A stretch of DNA of 7,424 nucleotides from Legionellaceae bacterium UBA2794 (GTDB taxonomy: Bacteria; Pseudomonadota; Gammaproteobacteria; Legionellales; Legionellaceae), in the NCBI GenBank assembly GCA_002352055.1, contig DEHS01000069.1, positions 674-8,097 of the forward strand, given 5' to 3'. Under the pieces are notes generated by a model. The model had not been told where the DNA came from. It was given only the letters and a program-made list of their open reading frames with translations, and did not search any database. This document shows, piece by piece, positions 1-6,288 of this stretch (its first letter is position 1; the number at the start of each line of letters is the position of its first letter). Made by a program: the position numbers and the translations under genes.

Positions 1-1618
1 AATCCTGCTTGATTTGCTCTTCCTCCTCTCCACCGGTTGTTCGTAACCAGTGGCACAACAGTTCATCTTTTATTCGCAATGTCGCCATCAGACCTGTGGT
101 GATTTCATATCGTTCGGCGGGCGTATTTTCCTGCACATCAACTGTTGCTTTTATAATGGATTGGTTACTTTCTTTAACGGATTTAATGTATCCTTCAACC
201 AATCCATTCATCTCATTAATTAGTTTTTTATCGGGAATGTCAAAGGTTCCGCGACTGATTCCAAGTAAGCATAACTTCGACAAATCATATTCTTTTAAGG
301 CTTCCGCTTTATCTATAAGTGCTTGCCGTAACTCCGGATCACCCTCTTCATTTTTTAGTATCTTATCCAATGAATTGACTTGTTTTATGAAGTGTATCAG
401 TGTGATGCCTTCATCTAACTTAAGGATTTCCTGACTACTTTCATCACCATATAGCCACTCCTCATAAGCCACAATCGCTTCCAGACGATTTTTCATCATG
501 ACTAATACACCACCCCATTTATTATCCATGGTTTTGTCGTTCGTATTTAATAACTGAATCACTTCTTTAACTGCTGTCCGGTAAATATAACTCATCCCAT
601 CCGTCGCGAAGCTGGCTGTTGCGATGCAAAATCCTTCCCGACATAAACTGAGACAGCGCATCATTTCATCATGCCAACTCTCATAAAGTTCTGCTAATAC
701 ATCCTGCATCACAGAGATATCCAGCGTATCTTTTGCCTCCTGCTTTCGATAATTATCTACCTGTGTCCAATACTTTGCCTGTTTTACTAACAACTGTTGC
801 AAACAATCTTCTAATAAACGGTAATACACTAACTCCCGCGTTTGCGCCAATTGTTGATCCTGACAACCTCCACCTAGCCAGCTATATTTATCTGCTGAAC
901 TTTTTTCTATGGCTGTTTTGGCCAATTCATGGCGTTTGTCTTCACATGTTTTTATTTCCGTAAGATTTAATTTATTAACCATTTCTCGATTGGTCGTGAT
1001 GCCTAAAAAAGAATCTCCATGGATAAAAGTTTTATTTCCATACTCCTTTAATTCTTTTAATCCCTGCTCCCACACCTTTTCTAATTGAGTCAAAATTGGA
1101 GGTTTAAGTTCAATAATTTTACGTTGATCGATTTTAGCTTCCATTGTTTTTACCACCTTATGTAACCAATTCCATCTGCTAATTTGTTTTAAGGTCCTTT
1201 CCATAAATAATTTAAGCTGAGGATATTGTTCCTGTTTTAATGTATCCTCTTGCAATTCTGATAACACTCTACTTGCAACAGCAATTTCATTGACCCGCCA
1301 CCAACGATAACGGAAATACCACCACCAGCGCTTATAAAAAGGGAGCTCGTGGTACAGGGTATTTAAAGGCTTTATTACGTTATCTAAAGAGCCATTCAAC
1401 TCATTGCCCTGTTTATATGACGATGAGTCTTTGACCAGTTGACGACTCAACGAAGTTAACCAGGCTATGCGGCTAGGATGATTCCATGAGGATTCGTGAT
1501 GCAGTCTCCTTAATAACCCATTCCGTTCTTTGTAAAGTTCGTCGCATAATTTAATCCAGCTCTCATTTTGTTGTGCTTTATAAGCAGCTTTCCATTCTGT
1601 TTTAGGATCCCCAGGCAT
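1..1618 (-). CDS. Large hypothetical protein, C-terminus cut by window edge
   Basis: Reading the minus strand from the ATG at 1618-1616 gives 539 consecutive codons with no stop up to the left edge, so the gene is real but its 3' end is missing. The ATG has a GGAG site (1626-1623) 4 nt upstream. I do not recognise the family. The visible part is hydrophilic and mostly helical, rich in Lys, Glu, Leu and Trp, without a signal peptide or an obvious membrane segment. Residues 94-107 form an unusual aromatic and basic cluster (FYKRWWWYFRYRWW), which could be an amphipathic membrane-binding or protein-contact helix. Later parts (about 210-330 and 350-530) look like helical bundles, with Cys at 252, 272, 322, 326 and 331 and an acidic end near 531-534. 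It starts 21 nt after the U-tract of the preceding gene's terminator, so it probably has its own promoter or depends on read-through. The protein could be a secreted or structural protein; that is inference. Confidence 0.87.
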   Translation of the reverse strand, partial: MPGDPKTEWKAAYKAQQNESWIKLCDELYKERNGLLRRLHHESSWNHPSRIAWLTSLSRQLVKDSSSYKQGNELNGSLDNVIKPLNTLYHELPFYKRWWWYFRYRWWRVNEIAVASRVLSELQEDTLKQEQYPQLKLFMERTLKQISRWNWLHKVVKTMEAKIDQRKIIELKPPILTQLEKVWEQGLKELKEYGNKTFIHGDSFLGITTNREMVNKLNLTEIKTCEDKRHELAKTAIEKSSADKYSWLGGGCQDQQLAQTRELVYYRLLEDCLQQLLVKQAKYWTQVDNYRKQEAKDTLDISVMQDVLAELYESWHDEMMRCLSLCREGFCIATASFATDGMSYIYRTAVKEVIQLLNTNDKTMDNKWGGVLVMMKNRLEAIVAYEEWLYGDESSQEILKLDEGITLIHFIKQVNSLDKILKNEEGDPELRQALIDKAEALKEYDLSKLCLLGISRGTFDIPDKKLINEMNGLVEGYIKSVKESNQSIIKATVDVQENTPAERYEITTGLMATLRIKDELLCHWLRTTGGEEEEQIKQD

Positions 1619-1622
1619 GATA

Positions 1623-1626
1623 CTCC
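1623..1626 (-). promoter_or_regulatory. Shine-Dalgarno site of the left-edge gene
   Basis: GGAG on the minus strand, 4 nt before the ATG at 1618. It fixes the start of a gene that is otherwise open across the left edge. No earlier in-frame start with a comparable site is evident, because the region immediately upstream is occupied by a terminator hairpin. Confidence 0.6.
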
Positions 1627-1638
1627 ACTCGTGTTCTT

Positions 1639-1678
1639 AAAAAATTGATACTCTGGTTATGCAATTTACCAGAGCATC
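1639..1678 (-). terminator. Rho-independent terminator after the 1129-residue protein gene
   Basis: On the minus strand the arms GATGCTCTGGT (1678-1668) and ACCAGAGTATC (1657-1647) pair over 11 bp with a single G-U pair, around a 10-nt loop, followed by AA and six T residues (1644-1639). The G-U pair would be an A-C mismatch on the plus strand, and there is no T-run on that side, so the structure works in the minus direction only. It lies about 50 nt after the stop codon of the large gene and ends 21 nt before the next start codon. Confidence 0.87.
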
Positions 1679-1726
1679 ATTACCAAAATATTAACTAGAC
1701 CTGTAGAGATTCCTCTTTTTAATTGA

Positions 1727-4700
1727 CTAGGGCGTAAACTGATGCCTTGCCTCGTCTTTCACTTTTTTCAATTGTTCTAATTCCTGCTTTAGATGGGCTA
1801 CTATTCCACATAATATTTGAAAATCCTGATCTCTCTGTTCTGTAGCTTTTCTATTTTTCTCCTCAGCCAGCTTTCTATTTTGAATTTCCTCGATTATCGT
1901 TTGATGAAGTCCGTCAATAGTCTTCTGTTGATCAGGATTATATTGCAATTTAAACTTACCCTGCCTCATTAATGAGGATGTATATTCTTTCAACTGGTTA
2001 TCTAATTGACCGATACCTTCATCCGCTCTACCTTCCTTGGTTTTTAGATATTCGCTAATAACTGCGCGTAATGGATCGTAAAGTTCACTTTTACCCAAAT
2101 ATCCTCTGGTATCTTTATTATCTTTATCATAAATACTATGCAACCGAATAAGCTGGGATAAAGGCTTTATTATCCCAGTTCGACAAGCATCCTCATATGC
2201 AAGTTCGAATAACTTCAGGAAATTTTCACGGTCTTTTTTGATAACACTATCTTTAGGCCAATTTCGTGTTGGCATAATATATTTTATATAGTAATCGACT
2301 TTGTCCCGAAGCGCCTTTAATACAGGTTGTTCGATAAAAGAAGAGGGCACTGACAAAGGATAAATTTGTGACAATAAAGAATTATCCAGATACTTACCTG
2401 CGATGCTGGTAAATGAGGGTATGTTCACTAAAATCTTCACAGCCCATGGATTATGTGCAGTCAAAATTAACTCAAAAATAGATTCTTTATTTTTATTGCT
2501 CATTTTAATGATGTCGTAATCATTATCTGTTAATGAACCGCTCAGTTTTTGTAAGGTATCTTTAAATTCACTGTTCGGCAATTTGGCTATTTCGTCCTTA
2601 AAATGTTGCTTTGAGGTGCTTTGAGTATCATTAAATAGGGCTTGCAATAGCACCATATCATTTTTATCCATAATAGTTGCCACGATAGATACTAATGGAT
2701 GAATTTCGATTAATTCCTGTGCAATAAAGGGTTTAATCTCTCGCTCTTTTGAGTGAGCAGGCTGACTGACGTCAGGCTGCCTCTTTTTCGATTTTTTTCC
2801 TGAACCAAACAATGAGATCAGATGATTCATTTGTTGTTTTGGCTTAGTCTTGGCAATAGGCGCTGCTTCCATGGAGCTTTCCATCGAATTGCAACTTGAA
2901 TCGGCTTCACTGGTTTGGCAAGAATACCTGCCTGAATCCGAGAGATCATCATCCATTTTCAAAAGAGAGCTGTCTTTAGTTCCTGTTATAATTTCAGGAT
3001 AAAGGGTACTTTTAGAATTAACTGCGTAATAATAGTCTTGTTGTGAATGGATAATACAGATTTGCTTCTCATTCAGACTTAATTTATCTACAGTGTAATC
3101 TTGTATTACCACATCGCTCTTTTGGTTAACGCAAGAAATAGTTACCAGTTTTGCTTGCAAAGGATTTTCAAAATAAACAATATGAATTTGCAAAGAGTTA
3201 TGATTTAATTTTTTGCATAAAATTCTGCCAGCAATAAGCGGATGATGAATATCCTTAGTGGGTACGCTTATACCTTCTTTAGCATAACTATCGCACCAAT
3301 TTTTTATTTTTTTTGCATGATGCTTATTACTTGTATATTGAGTAATTAAGTCTTTTACTGAATTCACATCCAGAGTTTTTCTTGTGGCATATGGGGTGTA
3401 CTGATAAGCATTTAAAAAACTTAAATAGAAACCTGCTACTTCATTCTTACTGATTGGGAAAAGTAACGTGTTTACAGGTAGATTTTTTTGCAACATGAGA
3501 CTAGAGGGGGTCTCCTTTAATATGGATGAATTACTTTCCGAAGAGCCTCCATAGTTTTCAGTCAAAACAGTATTTTGGTTCATGGAATCAGTTGATTTTG
3601 GCGAAGAACTATCAAATGATAGAGATAATGGGGACGAGCGTAACTCCTGTGAATCATTCAACCCATTTGAAATATCAATCACTCTGAGAGAACCTGATGG
3701 ATTAGCAGGCTGGGGTAAAGCATTTTTTTGTAATTCTTCGATAAAATGTTCACAAAGATTGAGATTAACCACTTCAATCCCTTGATACTGACCGGTTAAG
3801 TTGGTTTGTAATGTTGACAGAGAAGCCACGCTTGAAGCAATAAGCTTAATTATTTTACTTTTAATTTCCGGTAGCTGTAGGGCTGCCAATTGCCCGGCAA
3901 ATTTATGACATTCATTAGACAGGTTAATTCCATCAACCCTATTCTCCATTAATCCCTCAATGCGTGAACCTTTTGATTCCAGTCTCTCACAATTAAATAT
4001 AAGTTTTTCTTTAACTTCATCAGCATAGATATGAAATAATTTTGCAAATCCATCCATTCTAATACTGCCTGTGACTATCCCTATCCAGCCGGTTAAGACA
4101 TTAAATATATGAGCCGAATTCATCATGTCACATATAGTTTTTGTATCATTCCATAGCTGATATAAATATTCTAAATTTACTTTTTTAGTCAGGTTGTTTC
4201 GTAAATTTGATTCTTTGGTATCATTAATTAATCGCAAGATAATCGTTTGTTTGTCTAAATCAGTTAAATTTAATTGTTCTACATACTTGACCACAGATAA
4301 ATTCTTTTCATCTGAGTCTTTGAGTATCTTTTGGTCGCGTATAATTAATTCGTTTTCTAATTGTTTCACCCCCCTCTTTACAAATTCATCAGCAAATCGA
4401 TATTTCAACCCAGCGATTGGTGCTTCAGAGGATAACTCAGCTAAAATCAATCTTAAAATAGCAAGCTCAGTTTTGTTTATTAAATCAGAGGCATTGGATA
4501 AAGCAGTTTTATTGGCATGTAATAATTTCACCCCACCAACAAGATTTTTTATAGATACAAGCCAATCGTTATGTTCCGTTATCAATACCAGGCTCGTTTG
4601 CGAGTATTTCTTTGATAAAAAGCCTAGCTTTAGTATGTCACTGTGCGGCCTTACATTATCAATAAATGTTTCCATTACTTGAACAAGAATTTCACCATCA

Positions 4701-5116
4701 TGATCGCCACTCATGTTTTGACTAATCGCATCAGCACAAATCCTGATTAATAATTCTTTGATTAAAATCAGTGGACTCTCAATTCCATTGGCAAGCAATT
4801 GCTTTAGATCAATTTTATCTTCCTCAAGAATTATGTTCCAAAAATCAATGTATTCTTTTATAAAATCATTGGCATGGTCATCCATTTCAAGATCAAGCGC
4901 CGGTAAAAGATGAGTGCGACCGTTTAGCGATTTATTGAATACATCTTCAAATGTGGTTACCACTTTCCAAAAGCCTTTTTTCTTTTGTAATGTGTTAGGC
5001 GCTAATGCAGACTGTTCTAATTTATGGCTTTTTAATGCACTCAAAAATGCCTCTAATACGATTTTTGTATTATTATTAATATTAATCGTGTTTTGTTGTC
5101 TTTTAAATGTTGCCAT
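1727..5116 (-). CDS. 1129-residue multidomain hypothetical protein, candidate secreted effector
   Basis: I do not recognise this protein by family. It starts at an ATG with AGGAG 6 nt upstream and runs uninterrupted for 1129 codons. Residues 1-465 are mostly helical. Residues 470-545 are a Ser/Asn/Pro-rich linker. Residues 548-705 form a mixed alpha/beta domain whose order of elements (a helix, then strands around IHIVYF 645-650, then ICIIH 686-690 and a YYYAV end at 695-699) faintly recalls an OTU-type cysteine protease, but no catalytic Cys or His is apparent. Residues 713-752 are acidic and Ser-rich. Residues 757-780 are basic (KKSKKRQP at 774-781). Residues 800-1055 are helical, and 1064-1122 are strongly charged and coiled-coil-like. 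There is no signal peptide or clear membrane helix. The extreme C-terminus has Glu at 1112, 1114 and 1122 and Phe at position -3, features shared by many Dot/Icm substrates. Its length, lack of metabolic motifs and own promoter and terminator suggest a stand-alone accessory gene. The effector role is inference. Confidence 0.93.
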   Translation of the reverse strand: MATFKRQQNTININNNTKIVLEAFLSALKSHKLEQSALAPNTLQKKKGFWKVVTTFEDVFNKSLNGRTHLLPALDLEMDDHANDFIKEYIDFWNIILEEDKIDLKQLLANGIESPLILIKELLIRICADAISQNMSGDHDGEILVQVMETFIDNVRPHSDILKLGFLSKKYSQTSLVLITEHNDWLVSIKNLVGGVKLLHANKTALSNASDLINKTELAILRLILAELSSEAPIAGLKYRFADEFVKRGVKQLENELIIRDQKILKDSDEKNLSVVKYVEQLNLTDLDKQTIILRLINDTKESNLRNNLTKKVNLEYLYQLWNDTKTICDMMNSAHIFNVLTGWIGIVTGSIRMDGFAKLFHIYADEVKEKLIFNCERLESKGSRIEGLMENRVDGINLSNECHKFAGQLAALQLPEIKSKIIKLIASSVASLSTLQTNLTGQYQGIEVVNLNLCEHFIEELQKNALPQPANPSGSLRVIDISNGLNDSQELRSSPLSLSFDSSSPKSTDSMNQNTVLTENYGGSSESNSSILKETPSSLMLQKNLPVNTLLFPISKNEVAGFYLSFLNAYQYTPYATRKTLDVNSVKDLITQYTSNKHHAKKIKNWCDSYAKEGISVPTKDIHHPLIAGRILCKKLNHNSLQIHIVYFENPLQAKLVTISCVNQKSDVVIQDYTVDKLSLNEKQICIIHSQQDYYYAVNSKSTLYPEIITGTKDSSLLKMDDDLSDSGRYSCQTSEADSSCNSMESSMEAAPIAKTKPKQQMNHLISLFGSGKKSKKRQPDVSQPAHSKEREIKPFIAQELIEIHPLVSIVATIMDKNDMVLLQALFNDTQSTSKQHFKDEIAKLPNSEFKDTLQKLSGSLTDNDYDIIKMSNKNKESIFELILTAHNPWAVKILVNIPSFTSIAGKYLDNSLLSQIYPLSVPSSFIEQPVLKALRDKVDYYIKYIMPTRNWPKDSVIKKDRENFLKLFELAYEDACRTGIIKPLSQLIRLHSIYDKDNKDTRGYLGKSELYDPLRAVISEYLKTKEGRADEGIGQLDNQLKEYTSSLMRQGKFKLQYNPDQQKTIDGLHQTIIEEIQNRKLAEEKNRKATEQRDQDFQILCGIVAHLKQELEQLKKVKDEARHQFTP

Positions 5117-5122
5117 AAACCG

Positions 5123-5127
5123 CTCCT
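5123..5127 (-). promoter_or_regulatory. Shine-Dalgarno site of the large gene
   Basis: AGGAG on the minus strand with 6 nt to the ATG at 5116, close to ideal. It supports the chosen start over the internal Met codons. Confidence 0.75.
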
Positions 5128-5239
5128 GCTCTTATATGAACTTTTTAGGTAATTTCAAAAAAAAGAAATACCCGTCCTATGAAATTTGGTATGAGTTGAT
5201 CACATTAGATTTCTCTGCTTTCACTGATATCGATTGTTT

Positions 5240-5271
5240 TTAACACCGTTTTTTTCGTGTGATTAACACCG
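5240..5271 (-). repeat. Direct repeat of a 9-mer, period 23 bp
   Basis: CGGTGTTAA (minus strand) occurs at 5271-5263 and again at 5248-5240, so the copies start 23 bp apart, about two helical turns, separated by an A7 run and a TCACACG segment. The upstream copy also sits in a short GTGT-N5-ACAC dyad. Such an arrangement could be a tandem operator, but it lies downstream of the best promoter, in the presumed leader, and I cannot match it to a known regulator. Confidence 0.4.
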
Positions 5272-5349
5272 CTAAAACTTAGAAAGACTGAGAAAGAGAA
5301 TTGAATTTAAATAGGGCTTGTGCTGTTCTAAACAGGCAAACTGAGGCAT
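5272..5349 (-). CDS. Possible 25-residue leader peptide
   Basis: An ATG at 5349 with AAGGA 8 nt upstream opens a 25-codon frame (beginning MPQFACLEQH and ending LFLSLSKF) that stops at TAG 5274-5272. The frame is open further upstream, to an ATG at 5391, which would give 39 residues beginning MEIILVNLNK, though that start has a poorer ribosome site. It lies inside the predicted leader of the large gene, 155 bp before its ATG. Short open frames arise by chance in AT-rich spacers, so this is only a candidate. The peptide has no run of one amino acid that would suggest attenuation. Confidence 0.2.
   Translation of the reverse strand: MPQFACLEQHKPYLNSILFLSLSKF
5323..5335. repeat. Short perfect inverted repeat, possible operator
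   Basis: CTGTT-CTA-AACAG, two 5-bp arms about a 3-nt centre. It lies about 100 bp downstream of the predicted transcription start, inside the possible leader ORF. It could be a weak RNA stem or a dimer-binding site. The spacing does not fit the E. coli LexA box (CTGT-N8-ACAG). Confidence 0.3.
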
Positions 5350-5444
5350 GATGCATATCCTTTTATTTAAGTTAACTAAAATAATTTCCATTGCATAATT
5401 CCAAAAGATGTTCCGCAAAAAATCTATTTGAAATATTAGAGCGC

Positions 5445-5473
5445 ATTATATGGTCAACTTAAGAACATTGCAA
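5445..5473 (-). promoter_or_regulatory. Sigma70-type promoter toward the large gene
   Basis: On the minus strand a perfect TATAAT (5450-5445) follows TTGCAA (5473-5468, 4 of 6 matches to the consensus -35) with a 17-bp spacer. The predicted start is near 5438, about 320 nt before the ATG of the 1129-residue gene. This is the best promoter-like sequence seen in the window by eye. Confidence 0.65.
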
Positions 5474-5540
5474 GCAAAATATTGCCATTAATTGAATCAA
5501 GTTACCTAGGCAGATGAAGAAATCAATTGTTTGGATATAT

Positions 5541-5567
5541 TTATCGGGAGCTAAAACACCCCAATAA
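5541..5567 (-). terminator. Weak hairpin right after the HAD gene
   Basis: Directly after the HAD stop codon, TTATTGGGG (5567-5559) can pair with TCCCGATAA (5549-5541) over 9 bp including two G-U pairs, with a 9-nt loop. The G-U pairs make it a minus-strand structure. What follows is ATATATCC rather than a T-run, so it may be an mRNA 3'-end stabiliser or a poor terminator rather than an efficient intrinsic one. Confidence 0.35.
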
Positions 5568-6209
5568 TTACAGATGTAAATTCCTAATAGTGCTTAAGAT
5601 TTCCAGAGGTTGATCCACGATATAAGTAGGAGTTATATCCAATTTGTGATTAAAATTATTGGCACCCCAAGTCACTGCTATTGAAATTATTCCTAATTTA
5701 TTAGCAGCGATGATGTCTTTGTACTCATCGGATATTAAAAATGCATGTTTGTAATTTTGATGTTCTTGAAGTAATTTTCTAAGAAAATAGGTTTTATTAA
5801 ACGCGCGAAACGTATGAATAATTTTTTCAACTTTATTTATATTATGAGCGTGTAATACTTTTGCAATATTTTGTTTAGAATTCGATGAAATAATATAAAT
5901 TAAACTGTCGTTTTGCTGAATCTCCTGGAACACCTCTTTTATTCCTGGAGTTAATTGAACCCTATGCGGATTTTTATAAATCTCGCGCTTTAGCTTTTTA
6001 TCCAGCAAATAGGCTTCAATTAAACCGAGCCCTAATTTCTTTCTTACTTCGTTATAGGGTTCAGTCCGTAACTTTTGAAAGTCAACTTCTGTTAAAACAG
6101 GTTTTTTATTTTCCCTGGCATAGCAATTATAATGCGAGAGATAATGTCTCATGGAATTGACAATAGTCCCATCAAAATCAAAAAAAAATAATTTGTCCCC
6201 ATTTTTCAT
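5568..6209 (-). CDS. HAD-superfamily hydrolase (phosphatase-like)
   Basis: A 213-residue protein with all four HAD signatures. Motif I is DFDGT at 11-15 (nucleophile Asp11, acid/base Asp13). Motif II is the Ser at 108-109 in IISSNS. The motif III Lys is probably Lys139 or Lys145. Motif IV is SDEYKD at 160-165, with Asp161 and Asp165 as metal ligands, followed by the LGIISIAVTWG segment typical of the phosphoglycolate phosphatase-like subfamily. A helical cap (about 20-85) sits between motifs I and II, as in subfamily IA. Length is normal, and it should be a cytosolic Mg2+-dependent phosphomonoesterase. The start has GGAG 5 nt upstream. It follows the cis-prenyltransferase gene by 78 bp on the same strand, so it is probably co-transcribed. 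The substrate cannot be told from sequence: phosphoglycolate, a sugar phosphate or a prenyl phosphate are all possible. Confidence 0.93.
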   Translation of the reverse strand: MKNGDKLFFFDFDGTIVNSMRHYLSHYNCYARENKKPVLTEVDFQKLRTEPYNEVRKKLGLGLIEAYLLDKKLKREIYKNPHRVQLTPGIKEVFQEIQQNDSLIYIISSNSKQNIAKVLHAHNINKVEKIIHTFRAFNKTYFLRKLLQEHQNYKHAFLISDEYKDIIAANKLGIISIAVTWGANNFNHKLDITPTYIVDQPLEILSTIRNLHL

Positions 6210-6214
6210 GATTG

Positions 6215-6218
6215 CTCC
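6215..6218 (-). promoter_or_regulatory. Shine-Dalgarno site of the HAD gene
   Basis: GGAG with 5 nt to the ATG at 6209, the same spacing as the site of the preceding prenyltransferase gene. It confirms the start that keeps motif I at residues 11-15. Confidence 0.65.
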
Positions 6219-6288
6219 AGCGAAATTATAGAACTACTGTACAAATATAGCAGTATAAAATTAGACCTGCTTATTAACGCAATTCAAA

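Larger units (their letters stand above)
5117..5567. other. Intergenic region with promoter and long leader
   Basis: This 451-bp stretch separates the HAD gene from the large gene. It holds a hairpin next to the HAD stop, a minus-strand sigma70-like promoter (5473-5445), a possible short ORF (5349-5272 or 5391-5272), a perfect 5-bp inverted repeat with a 3-nt centre (5323-5335), a direct repeat of a 9-mer (5240-5271) and the ribosome binding site of the large gene. The plus-strand reading frame that enters from 4914 to 5243 is mostly antisense to the large gene and is not credible. No structural RNA was recognised. Confidence 0.75.

Noticed and set aside
9..434. Plus-strand open frame of 141 codons
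   Set aside because: It lies antisense to the uninterrupted 539-codon minus-strand frame, has no good ribosome site, and its Ser/Phe-rich translation is typical of a shadow.
733..963. Plus-strand open frame of 76 codons
   Set aside because: Antisense to the same minus-strand gene, with no supporting motif or start signal.
3582..3785. Plus-strand open frame of 67 codons
   Set aside because: Antisense to the Ser-rich linker of the 1129-residue gene; a shadow.
4194..4682. Plus-strand open frame of 162 codons
   Set aside because: Antisense to the N-terminal part of the 1129-residue gene, Ser/Phe/Asn-rich with no recognisable features.
5131..5158. TTGAAA with 16-bp spacing to TATAAG on the minus strand, just before the large gene
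   Set aside because: The start would fall near 5124, inside the AGGAG ribosome site, leaving almost no leader. Kept only as a remote alternative to the promoter at 5473-5445.
4914..5243. Plus-strand open frame of 109 codons reaching into the spacer
   Set aside because: Two thirds overlap the start of the large gene in antisense, and no promoter or ribosome site was found for it.
5323..5335. LexA-type SOS box
   Set aside because: The half-sites CTGT and ACAG are separated by 5 nt instead of the 8 required for the E. coli-type box.
6225..6230. TATAAT on the minus strand before the HAD gene
   Set aside because: No acceptable -35 element at 16-18 bp, and transcription would begin within the ribosome site.
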